From contig CAZEVY010000013.1 of the NCBI GenBank assembly GCA_964515555.1, forward strand, positions 20,839 through 84,838: a stretch of DNA of 64,000 nt, in the 5' to 3' direction. A program made the translations under genes and the position numbers. Positions within the stretch are counted from its first letter, which is position 1. The number at the start of each line of letters is the position of its first letter. The DNA comes from CAZEVY01 sp964515555. GTDB lineage: Bacteria > Acidobacteriota > Terriglobia > Bryobacterales > Bryobacteraceae. This document shows, piece after piece, positions 19,801 to 27,648 of the stretch. The notes beneath the pieces were generated by a model that saw only the letters and a program-made list of their open reading frames with translations, was not told the origin of the DNA and ran no database searches.

Positions 19801-20269
19801 GGCGCGCGTCCTCGTAGCGGTTGGCGAGCAGGGTTTCATTGACGTCGCCGCGCAGGCAGGCGGAGAGCGCGATGAGTCCGCGCGAGTGCTGCGCCAGGAG
19901 ATCCTTATCGATGCGCGGCTTGTAGTAAAAGCCGTCGAGGAAGCCGGTGGAGACGAGCTTGATGAGGTTGCGGTAGCCCTCCTGGTTTTCGCACAGCAGC
20001 ACCAGGTGGTTGTAGCGGTTGCTCTCGGACTTGACGCGATGGCCCTGCTGCGCGACATAGACCTCGCATCCGATGACGGGGTGGACGCCCTTCTCGCGCG
20101 CGGCGTTGTAGAACTCGACGGCGCCGAACAGGTTGCCATGATCGGTCATGGCGAGCGCGGGCATCTTGAGCTCGGCGGCGACGTCCATGAGCTGCGAGAT
20201 TTCGCAGGCGCCGTCGAGGAGCGAGTAGTCGGTGTGACAGTGAAGGTGGACGAAGGGCTTGTCGGACAT
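16811..20269 (-). CDS. dnaE: DNA polymerase III alpha subunit
   Basis: Replicative polymerase, 1152 aa, DnaE1 type. It begins with the PHP domain (HLHCHTDYSLLDG, with metal-type histidines retained), then the Pol III palm with the catalytic aspartates in MPDIDIDFCMNRRGEVI, and YQEQVQQIANRLAGYSLGEAD. Helix-hairpin-helix and OB domains make up the last 300 residues. There is no fused proofreading exonuclease, so a separate epsilon-like protein or the PHP domain must supply proofreading; a DEDDh exonuclease is encoded at 53 kb. A TACAAT box about 40 bases upstream of the ATG is the likely -10. Confidence 0.96.
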   Translation of the reverse strand: MSDKPFVHLHCHTDYSLLDGACEISQLMDVAAELKMPALAMTDHGNLFGAVEFYNAAREKGVHPVIGCEVYVAQQGHRVKSESNRYNHLVLLCENQEGYRNLIKLVSTGFLDGFYYKPRIDKDLLAQHSRGLIALSACLRGDVNETLLANRYEDARRLAYEYDDLFGRGNFFLELQDHGLSQDKVVLPSLVRLSGDTGIPLVATNDAHYLRHDDARAHEILLCVQTGKTLSDPDRMRFQTPEFFVKSRAEMMRLFGEVEDALDRTWEIAQRCHVKLEKVEDPFPRFAVPPEHTADTFFEYIARQGFEKRRPRLEALRAAGRLRHDLPEYQERLDREIRIIQQTKYSGYFLIVWDFIRFAKTGGIPVGPGRGSAAGSLVSYALDITDIDPLQYGLLFERFLNPERVTMPDIDIDFCMNRRGEVIQYVTEKYGRDHVAQIITFNTMAARQGIKDVGRALDMSYAEVDRLTKMIPLQLNIKLKDAIEQEPGLEDAARADPRVAEVLQVARKIEGLARNASLHAAGVVISSVPLRELVPLYRTSREEVVTQFDMDGIEKLGLLKMDFLGLTTLTIIHDALKLIREYRGVEINLDDLAFDDPKTYEIFANGYTSGVFQFESSGMRDILRRYRPDRIEDLCALNALYRPGPIQGGMIPDFIDRKHGKKPILYELPELKDILEETYGVILYQEQVQQIANRLAGYSLGEADVLRRAMGKKKADEMASQRERFLNGAKQRGFPAKKAQRIFELMEQFAGYGFNKSHSAAYAYLAYVTAHLKAHYPVEFMSALLTSETGNVAKVVRYIVECRDMGIQVLPPDINASGLNFTPDGAAIRFGLSAIKNLGPIAVEQILGARTALGRFRSLVEFCEHVDLSSVNRRIIESLIKAGAMDSLGATRAQSLAQLDKAMEMGARAWQDRASGQGGLFGAVAAELPPLPPPDVADWSPREMLAGEKETLGFYVTGHPLDEWREKVAELATHSSSNLEGLSRGDEVALCGVVTSLQRKRNREGKPWAAFQLEDWEGSVDSSVFTTVYEQLVPELVEDRAVLVRGQALPEEGGPTKISVKEIVPLEHARLRLPRLISIRVPLAENGHGERATALTDLFHRKPGESEVRLRLEKPRDFSVILDVPARVRPDKEFRADVERICGPSALEVLSE

Positions 20270-20346
20270 CGTTGAGAAACTTCCGGCCTTCGGGGGAGAG
20301 TCTTATTGTAGCGGGTGGCGGCGCGGGGTCGGGTCCGCGGCGGGAC

Positions 20347-21240
20347 TCAGTCGCCGCGGGTGGCGGGGCGGTAGGGTGCGGCTTCCTCGGGGGCGATGCT
20401 GGCGCGGTGCAGGCGGAGACGGCGGCCGGGCCACTCCAGGCGCATGTCATCGCTGACCTCGTCGAGCATCTCCTGGGTGGCGACCTTGGTTTCCATCGCG
20501 AAACAGGTGAGCAGGAGATTGTCGCAAATGGCGTTGACGAGGCGCGGAATTCCCTGGGCGCGCATGTGGATTTCGCCGGCGAGGCCGGCGGAGAAGACGG
20601 TCTGATCGGGCATGCCGGCCTTGGCCATGCGATTGTTGATGTACTCGCGGGTCTCGTCTTCGCTGAGGGGCCGAAGGTTGCAGCGCAGGACGATGCGCTG
20701 TTTGAGCTGGCGCAGGTTGGCGGCGTCGAGCTTGCGGTCAAGCTCCGGCTGTCCGGCCAGGATGATCTGGAGGAGCTTGCCGGTGCGGTTCTCGAGATTG
20801 CCGAGCATGCGGATTTCCTCGAGAACGTCCCATTCGAGGTTGTGCGCCTCGTCGACCAGCAGGACGGTGGTGCGGCCCTGGCTGGCCTGGTGGAGCAGGA
20901 TCTGGTTGAGCGCGAACAGCACCTCGGTCTTCGAGGTGCGGTTACATTTCAGATCCATATCGTAGGCGATCATCTCGAAGAATTCACTTGGGGAGATGCG
21001 CGAGTTGAATACGAAGGCGAACTCGATGCGCTGGGCGAACAGGAAGTCGCGCAGGCATTCGAGCATGGTGGTCTTGCCGGTGCCGACTTCGCCCGAGAGG
21101 ACGATGAAGCCCTTGCGGCTCTGGACGCCGTAGATCAGGTTGGCGATGGCTTCCTCGTGCTGATCGCTGCGGTAGAGGAAATGGGGATCGGGACTGAGAT
21201 TGAACGGATTGAGTTTGAATCCGAAGAAGGCGTTGTACAT
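20347..21240 (-). CDS. ExeA/GspA-like AAA ATPase
   Basis: A 297-aa ATPase beginning MYNAFFGFKLNPFNLSPDP, a hallmark of the ExeA/GspA family. Walker A is SGEVGTGKTT (about residues 49-58) and Walker B is VLLVDEAHN. Sensor-region and helical C-terminal domains follow. It lacks the peptidoglycan-binding C-terminal domain of full GspA, and no secretin or pilus gene is adjacent. In acidobacteria such proteins often accompany exopolysaccharide or type II secretion genes. It lies 77 bases upstream of dnaE on the same strand, perhaps by chance. Confidence 0.8.
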   Translation of the reverse strand: MYNAFFGFKLNPFNLSPDPHFLYRSDQHEEAIANLIYGVQSRKGFIVLSGEVGTGKTTMLECLRDFLFAQRIEFAFVFNSRISPSEFFEMIAYDMDLKCNRTSKTEVLFALNQILLHQASQGRTTVLLVDEAHNLEWDVLEEIRMLGNLENRTGKLLQIILAGQPELDRKLDAANLRQLKQRIVLRCNLRPLSEDETREYINNRMAKAGMPDQTVFSAGLAGEIHMRAQGIPRLVNAICDNLLLTCFAMETKVATQEMLDEVSDDMRLEWPGRRLRLHRASIAPEEAAPYRPATRGD

Positions 21241-21405
21241 ACTCAGCTAGCCGGCCCGCATCCGGCGCCACCCGGCAACCCGTTCCCGGCCCGAAAGATA
21301 CACGCCGACAGAGATGAAGAGCGACACATAACAGCTTACCACGCGCCTTTCGTTGCGAGGGAGGGTCTTTTCTCCTAGTACCATTGCGGGAGTTCGCGTG
21401 CGGAC

Positions 21406-21448
21406 GGACCGCTCCCTTTGGTCGCGGCTCTGCATGCGCGCGTAACGG
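21406..21448. repeat. dispersed GACCGCTC repeat
   Basis: GGACCGCTCCCTTTGGTCGC followed by GGCTC, then CGTAACGG at 21441-21448. It is the third copy of the motif at 15438 and 16752. It lies in the 240-base gap between the divergent exeA-like and gamma-glutamyltransferase genes, which otherwise shows only the latter's -10 box. Confidence 0.45.
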
Positions 21449-21481
21449 CGTGCCGAGCGGTAACGATACAATGATTGCTCG

Positions 21482-23179
21482 ATGCTCGCAGTCCTCGGCG
21501 CGATCATCCTGCTCCTCGCTCCGGCCATGGCACAAGACCGCTCCTACGCCCGATCGATGGTGATCTCGCGCGGCGGCATCGTCGCCACCTCGCAGACGCT
21601 GGCGTCGCAGGCCGGCGCGCAGGCGCTGGCGCGCGGAGGCTCGGCGATGGACGCCGCCATCGCCGCCAACGCGGTGCTCACGGTGGTGGAGCCGATGATG
21701 AACGGGATCGGCGGCGACCTGTTCGCGATTTATCGCGAGGCGAAGACAGGAAAGCTGCACGGCATCAACGCCAGCGGCTGGGCGCCGAAGGGTCTCACGG
21801 CGCGCTTCCTGCGCGACGACGGGCACTACTCCATGCCGTCGGGAGGCATTCACTCGGTCACCGTGCCCGGCTGCGTCGATGGATGGGAGAAGCTGCACGC
21901 GAAGTTCGGCCGTATGGCCTGGGCCGAGCTGTTCCAGCCGGCGATACACTTCGCCGAGCAGGGCTACCCGGTCACCGAGATCGTGCAGTCGATGTGGTCG
22001 GATGCGCGCGGCAAGCTGGCCGACAACGAGAACGCGCGGCGGGTGCTGCTGGTGGACGGCCGCGCGCCCGAGGTCGGCGAGATTTTCCGGAATCGCGAGC
22101 TGGCGAAGGCGCTCAAGGAGATCGCGGCGGGCGGCGCGGCGGCGTTCTACAAGGGACCGATCTCCAAGGCGCTGCTGAAGACTTCGCAGCGGCTGCGCGG
22201 CACGATGAGCGCGGCGGATCTGGCCGAGTTTCAGGCGGAATGGGTGGAGCCGATCTCGACCGATTATCGCGGATGGAAGGTGTACGAGCTGCCGCCGAAT
22301 GGGCAGGGCATCGCGGCGCTGGAGATGCTCAATATCATGGAGCGCTTTCCGATCGCGCGCTACGAGCAGTCGAGCGTCGAGGCGCTGCATCTGAAGATCG
22401 AGGCGCAGAAGCTGGCGTACACGGACCTGGGGCGGTTCGTCGCCGACCCGCGCTTTTCGAAAGCGCCGGTCGCGGGATTGCTCGCCAAGTCCTACGCGGC
22501 CGAGCGCGCCAAGCTGATCGACACGTCGAAGGCGGCGTGCGCACAGACGCACGGCACGCCCCTGCCGGGGACGGGCGACACGATCTACCTCAGCGTGGTC
22601 GACCGCGAGGGTAACATCGCGTCGCTGATTCAGAGCGTCTACCTGAGCTTCGGAACGGGCATCGTGGTCGACGATTACGGGTTCCACCTGCACAACCGCG
22701 GCGCGCTGTTTCATCTCGACGAGAGGCATCCCAACGGGATCGCGCCGCGCAAGCGGCCGTTCACGACCATCATCCCGGGCTACATGGAGCGCGGCACCCG
22801 CCACGTCGGCTTCGGCATCATGGGCGGGCTGAACCAGGCGCAGGCGCACGCGCAGTGGGTCTCGAACTTCGTCGACCATCGCATGAATATCCAGGCGGCG
22901 CTCGAGGCCCCGCGCTTCACCAAACTCAACTTCAGCGGATGCGACCTCATGATGGAGAGCCGCTTTCCGAAGGAGACTATCGACGCGCTGCGCGCTATGG
23001 GGCATTATCCGTCGATGCTGGGCGACTACTCGGGGACGGTCGGCGGCGGGCAGGTGGTGATGCACGACTCGAAAGAGAAGGTGAACTACGGCGCATCGTC
23101 GCCGCGCCGCGACGGGGCCGCGGTGCCGGAGCCGGAGGCGTACTTTTCTCCCGCGCCGGCGTCCGGCCGAAAGCGATGA
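21482..23179 (+). CDS. ggt: gamma-glutamyltransferase
   Basis: Secreted Ntn-hydrolase of 565 aa that transfers or hydrolyses gamma-glutamyl groups, for example of glutathione. A signal peptide (MLAVLGAIILLLAPAMAQ) is followed by the large subunit with VEPMMNGIGGDLFA and GWAPKG. The autocleavage nucleophile is the threonine in GDTIYLSVVD, and the small subunit carries PRKRPFTTIIPG. TACAAT at 21467-21472 lies nine bases before the ATG without a Shine-Dalgarno sequence, a leaderless-type start. It overlaps the next gene, a thiol/selenol AhpD-like oxidoreductase, by four bases (ATGA), suggesting a joint role in thiol or glutathione metabolism. Confidence 0.93.
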   Translation: MLAVLGAIILLLAPAMAQDRSYARSMVISRGGIVATSQTLASQAGAQALARGGSAMDAAIAANAVLTVVEPMMNGIGGDLFAIYREAKTGKLHGINASGWAPKGLTARFLRDDGHYSMPSGGIHSVTVPGCVDGWEKLHAKFGRMAWAELFQPAIHFAEQGYPVTEIVQSMWSDARGKLADNENARRVLLVDGRAPEVGEIFRNRELAKALKEIAAGGAAAFYKGPISKALLKTSQRLRGTMSAADLAEFQAEWVEPISTDYRGWKVYELPPNGQGIAALEMLNIMERFPIARYEQSSVEALHLKIEAQKLAYTDLGRFVADPRFSKAPVAGLLAKSYAAERAKLIDTSKAACAQTHGTPLPGTGDTIYLSVVDREGNIASLIQSVYLSFGTGIVVDDYGFHLHNRGALFHLDERHPNGIAPRKRPFTTIIPGYMERGTRHVGFGIMGGLNQAQAHAQWVSNFVDHRMNIQAALEAPRFTKLNFSGCDLMMESRFPKETIDALRAMGHYPSMLGDYSGTVGGGQVVMHDSKEKVNYGASSPRRDGAAVPEPEAYFSPAPASGRKR

Positions 23180-23784
23180 AGCCGTTCTTCCTTCCCGGCG
23201 TCGAGAACAATCCCGACCCGTCGAGCGACTTCACCCCGGTGATCGAGCAGGCGCGCAAGGCGGGCGCGGAGATGTCGCCGGTGTGGCTGCTGGCGTCGTT
23301 CAAACCGGCGGCGAGCCGCCACCTGATGCGCTTCACCCAGGAGACGATGCGCGGCCCCTCGCCGCTCTCACCGGGGATGCGCGAGCTGATCGCGGCGTTC
23401 ACCTCGGCGCGGAACCACTGCGTCTATTGAACGCAGGCTCACTCCGCCGGGGCGGCGGAGCTGCTCGGCGATCGCCTGCTGGTCGACGCGGTGTGCCGGG
23501 ACCACATGACGGCGCCCATCGGCGGCGCGGAGAAGGCGCTGTTCACCTTCGTCGCCAAGGTGAACGCGCGGCCGTGGGAGGTTGTGCAAGGGGACATCGA
23601 CGAAGCGCGCGCGGTGGGATGGTCCGACGAGGCGCTCTTCGACGCCTTCACCGTGTGCGCGCTGTTCAATTTCTACAATCGCTGGGTGGACGCCTTCGGA
23701 GGACACGGGATTTCGGAGGAGGCGCAGATCGCCACCGGCAAGCGGCTCGCGCGCGGATACGTGACGGGCGGCGAGCGCCCGTGA
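23176..23784 (+). CDS. AhpD-like selenoprotein with CxxU active site (in-frame TGA)
   Basis: Predicted 202-aa carboxymuconolactone-decarboxylase/AhpD-fold peroxidase. Codon 85 is TGA (23428-23430). Reading it as selenocysteine gives NHCVYUTQAH, the exact AhpD motif C-x-x-C-x-x-x-H with Sec for the second Cys (Cys82, Sec85, His89). The 117 codons after the TGA continue the family (FNFYNRWVDAFGG). A stable hairpin begins 11 bases after TGA: CTCCGCC/GGCGGAG closing a GGGGC loop, whose first G is 19 bases from TGA. An outer GCAG/CTGC helix and five-base bulge extend it, a plausible bacterial SECIS. ATG 23176 overlaps the ggt stop. Without Sec decoding the gene would read as broken. Confidence 0.82.
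23431..23464 (+). promoter_or_regulatory. putative bacterial SECIS element
   Basis: Immediately 3' of the in-frame UGA. The inner stem is 23442-23448 with 23454-23460 (seven pairs) and the loop is GGGGC at 23449-23453. A lower stem, 23433-23436 with 23461-23464, is separated by a 5' bulge of five bases (GCTCA). Loop guanosines and spacing fit the published bacterial SECIS rules, in which SelB binds a short hairpin 16-37 bases after the UGA. It lies inside coding sequence. Confidence 0.65.
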
Positions 23785-23816
23785 TTTGCGCGCAACGTTA
23801 CAATTGAAGATCCCCG

Positions 23817-26468
23817 ATGCTGGCAGCAGGCGACCGACTCGGCCCCTACGAGATCCTGGCACCGCTTGGCGCGGGCGGCATGGGCGAGGTCTACCGGGCG
23901 CGCGACCCGCGGCTGAATCGCGACGTCGCCGTCAAGGTGCTGCGCTCCGATCAACTCGCCGACGCGGATCGTCGTGAGCGGTTCTTCCAGGAGGCCCGGG
24001 CCGCATCGGCGCTGAATCACCCCAACATCGTCACCATCCACGACATCGGCGGCGAAGGCGCGAACGTGTACCTGGTGATGGAGTTGGTTGACGGCAAGCC
24101 GCTCGACCGGCTGATTCCCGGCGGGGGATTCCGGGTCTCCGAGGCGCTGCGCATCGCCGCGCAGGTCGCCGACGGATTCGCGTGTGCGCACGCCGCCGGG
24201 ATCGTGCACCGCGACCTGAAGCCCGCCAACATCATGCTGACCGCCGACGGCCGCGTGAAGGTGCTCGACTTCGGGCTCGCCAAGCTGGTGGAAGCGCCGG
24301 CGCCGGCGACCGACGCCGCCGAGACGGTGGCCGGGCGCACGCAGGCGGGGACTGTGCTCGGCACGCCCGCCTACATGTCGCCGGAGCAGGCCGAAGGTAA
24401 GCCGCTGGACGCGCGGTCGGACATTTTTTCCTTCGGCGCGCTGCTGTATGAAATGTCGACGGGGCAACGCGCGTTTCGCGGCGACACATCGATGTCGGTG
24501 GTGGCCTCGGTGATTCGCGAGGATCCCAAGGCGGCGTCGGCGGTGCGCGCGGACCTGCCGCCGGAGCTGACGCGGCTGATCGCGCGCTGCATGCGCAAGG
24601 ACCCGGCGCGGCGGGCGCAATCGATGGCCGACCTCAAGGTCGCGCTCGAAGAGCTGCGGGAGGAGTCCGATTCCGGCGCGCTGGGCGCATCGGCGGCGCC
24701 GCCGATGCCGCGCGTATCGCGGTCGCGTGCGCCGATCCTGGCCGCGGTGCTGGCGGCCGTCGCCGCGGTAGCCGCGTTTCTCGGATGGCGGGCGCTGAGC
24801 GGCGAGCGCGCCGCCGAGGTCGCGCTGCAACCGGTGCCGCTGACCAGCTACCAGGGCAACGAAACATGGCCGACGTTTTCGCCGGACGGGAATCAGGTCG
24901 CCTTCTCCTGGAACGGCGAGCAGGACAACAACGACATCTACGTCAAGCTGATCGGGCCGGGAACCCCGCTACGGCTGACGAACGATCCGGCCTGGGACTG
25001 GTCGCCCGACTGGTCGCCGGACGGGCGTCAGATCGCCTTCGTTCGCATGCTCGGCCGCGACACCTTCGCCGTGATGCTGGTTTCGCCGCTGGGCGGTCCG
25101 GAGCGCAAGGTCGCGCAGTTCTTCACGTCGTCGAACCTGGCCGGGCCGATCGCCTCGCTGTGCTGGGCCGCGGACGCCAAACACCTGATCGTCTCGGGAA
25201 GCGAGACCCAAGGCGAGGCCAATCCTCTGCTGCTGGTCGGCGTCGAATCGGGCGAGGTCAGGAGATTGGCGCGGCCGGAGGGCGTCGGCGACGGCTTCTA
25301 CGATCCTAAGCTCTCCTTCGACGGACGGACGCTGGCGGCGATCGGACCGAAGGGGCGCAACCGGGTTCACCTGTGGACGGTGGGCGAGAACTTCGCGTTG
25401 CTCGATCCGCGAGTCCTGGACACGGGCGAGGCGTCGGCATCGACCGCGAGCTGGACAGCCGACAGCCGCGACATGGTGTTCTCGCTGGCCGTCACGACGC
25501 CGTTGCCGCTCTACCGGGCGTCGACGGCCGGCGGCGGGCCGCGGCCGCTGGGATGGTCGGGCGCCGGCGCCGCGCTGGCCGCTGTCGCGCGGCAGGGGAA
25601 CCGGATGGCGTTCGTACGCACCATCCGCGACACCAACATCTGGCAGGTGTCGCTCGAGAAGCTGGCGCGCGGCGAGATCGCGCGGCAGCCGATCGCCTCG
25701 TCGTCGTTCCGGGACGTGGCGCCGCAGTACTCGCCCGACGGCAAGCGGCTGGCGTTCTACTCCAATCGCGGAGGCAGCATTCAAATCTGGACCTCGGACG
25801 CCGACGGCTCGCGGGCCACGCAACTGACGTCGATGAATCCACAAGCGACGACGGGAACGCCGCGCTGGTCGCCGGACGGCAGGCGCATTTCGTTCGACTC
25901 CGACGCCGGCGGCACCTACCAGGTCTACGTGACCGGCGCCGACGGCGGGCAGGCGCGCGCTTTGACGAAGGGGCCGTCGTGGAATTTCGTCGCGAGCTGG
26001 TCGCCGGACGGGAAGTGGGTTTACTTCACGTCGAATCGTTCGGGAAGAAACGAAGTCTGGCGCGCCCCGGCCGACGGCGGCGACGCCGAGAAGGTGACGC
26101 GCAACGGCGGCGAGGGGTCGCTGGTATCGCGCGACGGCCAATGGCTCTACTACTCCAAGGACGACGGCGCCGGCGGTCTGTGGCGGATGCCGCTCGCCGG
26201 CGGCGAGGAAGCGCGCGTCACCGAATCGGTCAATCGCTACAATTACGCACCGACCGCCGAGGGCGTCTATTGGATCCCTCGCCCGCAGCGCGGCGCGACG
26301 GCGTCGGTGCGCTACCTGAAGTTCGGGAGCGGCGCGTCGACGGAGATCCTGAAGATCGAGAAGACGGTGGACCTCGGGCTGGCGGTGTCGCCGGACGGGA
26401 AGTACTTGCTGTACACGCAGCGCGATTACGAAGGGCAGGACCTCATGATGGTGGAGAATTTCCGATGA
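23817..26468 (+). CDS. Ser/Thr protein kinase with TolB/PD40 beta-propeller
   Basis: An 883-aa transmembrane receptor-like kinase. The kinase domain (about 8-280) has the GAGGMGEVY loop, Lys40 in VAVKVL, HRDLKPANIML, DFGLAK and GTPAYMSPEQ, so it should be active. One membrane helix follows near 303-325 (ILAAVLAAVAAVAAFLGW). The remaining 550 residues contain repeated PD40/WD40-like strands (for example WSPDGRQIAFV, YSPDGKRLAFYSNR, WSPDGKWVYFTSNR), probably an extracytoplasmic propeller. This is a characteristic acidobacterial family whose ligand is unknown. TACAAT at 23799-23804 lies 12 bases before the ATG. Confidence 0.92.
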   Translation: MLAAGDRLGPYEILAPLGAGGMGEVYRARDPRLNRDVAVKVLRSDQLADADRRERFFQEARAASALNHPNIVTIHDIGGEGANVYLVMELVDGKPLDRLIPGGGFRVSEALRIAAQVADGFACAHAAGIVHRDLKPANIMLTADGRVKVLDFGLAKLVEAPAPATDAAETVAGRTQAGTVLGTPAYMSPEQAEGKPLDARSDIFSFGALLYEMSTGQRAFRGDTSMSVVASVIREDPKAASAVRADLPPELTRLIARCMRKDPARRAQSMADLKVALEELREESDSGALGASAAPPMPRVSRSRAPILAAVLAAVAAVAAFLGWRALSGERAAEVALQPVPLTSYQGNETWPTFSPDGNQVAFSWNGEQDNNDIYVKLIGPGTPLRLTNDPAWDWSPDWSPDGRQIAFVRMLGRDTFAVMLVSPLGGPERKVAQFFTSSNLAGPIASLCWAADAKHLIVSGSETQGEANPLLLVGVESGEVRRLARPEGVGDGFYDPKLSFDGRTLAAIGPKGRNRVHLWTVGENFALLDPRVLDTGEASASTASWTADSRDMVFSLAVTTPLPLYRASTAGGGPRPLGWSGAGAALAAVARQGNRMAFVRTIRDTNIWQVSLEKLARGEIARQPIASSSFRDVAPQYSPDGKRLAFYSNRGGSIQIWTSDADGSRATQLTSMNPQATTGTPRWSPDGRRISFDSDAGGTYQVYVTGADGGQARALTKGPSWNFVASWSPDGKWVYFTSNRSGRNEVWRAPADGGDAEKVTRNGGEGSLVSRDGQWLYYSKDDGAGGLWRMPLAGGEEARVTESVNRYNYAPTAEGVYWIPRPQRGATASVRYLKFGSGASTEILKIEKTVDLGLAVSPDGKYLLYTQRDYEGQDLMMVENFR

Positions 26469-26593
26469 TCTTACGAGCGGCCGCCCTGCTGGGCTTCGCG
26501 ATTCTTCCGGCGCTGTGCCAGGAGTCCGTGCCGACGGTGCGCGGCGTCGAGCCGATGGTTATGTCGCTATCGATCGAACGCGCGCCTCTCTAG
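26465..26593 (+). CDS. short secreted peptide or gene remnant
   Basis: A 42-residue open frame whose ATG overlaps the kinase stop (ATGA). It opens with a good signal peptide (MILRAAALLGFAILPALCQ) and ends after only about 23 further residues. No family is recognisable. It may be the surviving 5' end of a longer secreted protein formerly co-transcribed with the kinase. Alternatively it is a genuine small secreted peptide or chance. Confidence 0.3.
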   Translation: MILRAAALLGFAILPALCQESVPTVRGVEPMVMSLSIERAPL

Positions 26594-26601
26594 TCAACAT
26601 C

Positions 26602-26664
26602 GCGCACAACGCAGCGGGGCGCGAGCGTTGACTGCCCGCATGGAGCGCGCCCCGCGCTGTGCGC
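26602..26664. repeat. REP-like imperfect palindrome
   Basis: Arms 26602-26623 and 26646-26664 share GCGCACA...GGGGCGCG and its complement, and would form a long GC-rich hairpin. It is the same element type as at 14-76. It lies between the kinase/short-ORF pair and the PfkB gene, whose -10 box starts two bases after it, so it could also terminate upstream transcripts. Confidence 0.55.
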
Positions 26665-26676
26665 TTAGAATGAGTC

Positions 26677-27606
26677 GTGATCCTGACGTTGACCGTCAAC
26701 CCCGCCATCGACCATAACGTCACCGCCGACCGGCTGGTGTTCGAGGACCGCGCGCATCTTCTCTCGGAAATGGAGACCGCCGGCGGGCGCGGCATCAACG
26801 CGTCGGCGGTGCTGCACTCCTTCGGAGTCCCGACTGTGGCGGTATTCCCGTCGGGCGGCGAGACGGGGCGACGGTTGGACGGCTACCTGGCGCACGCGGG
26901 CCACTCTTTCGAGGCGGTGCCGATCGCCAATCCGATCCGCACCAACCTGACGATCACCGACGAGCAGGGTCTCACCGTCAAACTGAACTCGCCGGGGCCG
27001 GCGGTGTCGCCCGAGGAGCTCGACGCCATCGAGGCCGCCGTGCGGCGCCGTTTGTGCGACGCCTCCTGGCTGCTGTTGTGCGGGAGCCTTCCGCCGAGGG
27101 TGCCCCCGGAGTTCTATCGCAGGCTACTGGAGGCCGCGGGCGAATGCGGAGTCCGCACCATGCTGGACACCGACGGTCACGTGTTGCAGGACACGCTCGC
27201 CGGGAAGCCGACGGCGGTCGCACCGAATCAGCAGGAGGCTGAGCGGCTCCTCAACAAGGCGCTGATCACGAGGGCGCATTTCCACCGCGCCGCCGAGCGC
27301 ATCCGGTCGATGGGGGCCGGGACCGTGCTGCTGTCGCTGGGAAGCCGTGGCGCCGTGTGCGCGCACGAAGGAGGCGCCGCCGAGATCGTGCCGCCGCGGG
27401 TGGATGCGGTGTGCCCGATCGGCGCGGGCGACGCCATGAACGCCGCCTTCGTGTGGGCGTCCGATCGCGGCGCCGACGTGATCGAGGCGGCCCGCTGGGG
27501 CGTGGCGGCGGGCACGGCGTCGTCGCGGCTGCCGGGGCTGGCGTTCGCGAGCCTGGAGCAGACGCGCGAGATCTACGACCAGGTGGAAGTGCGGCCGGTG
27601 AAGTAG
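26677..27606 (+). CDS. PfkB family sugar kinase (1-phosphofructokinase-like)
   Basis: A 309-aa ribokinase-fold kinase. It opens ILTLTVNPAIDHNV, typical of the 1-phosphofructokinase/tagatose-6-phosphate kinase group, and has GGRGINAS for substrate binding and the signature PIGAGDAMNAAF with the catalytic aspartate. The most likely substrate is a phosphorylated hexose. The start is GTG 26677, only five bases after TAGAAT (26666-26671), so the mRNA probably begins at the start codon. No sugar transporter or PTS gene is adjacent. Confidence 0.85.
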   Translation: MILTLTVNPAIDHNVTADRLVFEDRAHLLSEMETAGGRGINASAVLHSFGVPTVAVFPSGGETGRRLDGYLAHAGHSFEAVPIANPIRTNLTITDEQGLTVKLNSPGPAVSPEELDAIEAAVRRRLCDASWLLLCGSLPPRVPPEFYRRLLEAAGECGVRTMLDTDGHVLQDTLAGKPTAVAPNQQEAERLLNKALITRAHFHRAAERIRSMGAGTVLLSLGSRGAVCAHEGGAAEIVPPRVDAVCPIGAGDAMNAAFVWASDRGADVIEAARWGVAAGTASSRLPGLAFASLEQTREIYDQVEVRPVK

Positions 27607-27648
27607 CTATCAGCTATCAGCTATCAGCGGTCAGCTGTCAGCGATCAG
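27607..27648. repeat. 7-bp tandem repeat, six copies
   Basis: Six consecutive heptamers of form CNNTCAG: CTATCAG three times, then CGGTCAG, CTGTCAG and CGATCAG. They fill the gap between the converging pfkB-like and smc genes. Such heptameric repeats vary in copy number between strains. The inverted AGCTG elements within could also form a weak bidirectional terminator. Confidence 0.8.

Noticed and set aside
23428..23430. TGA as an ordinary nonsense mutation making a pseudogene.
   Set aside because: Not fully excluded, but the TGA falls exactly at a redox Cys position, the downstream frame is intact, and a SECIS-like hairpin follows; the selenoprotein reading explains all three.
27607..27648. 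Heptamer array as a CRISPR or plasmid iteron.
   Set aside because: Units are 7 bp with no spacers, there are no cas or rep genes, and it is confined to a convergent gap; a simple tandem repeat is sufficient.
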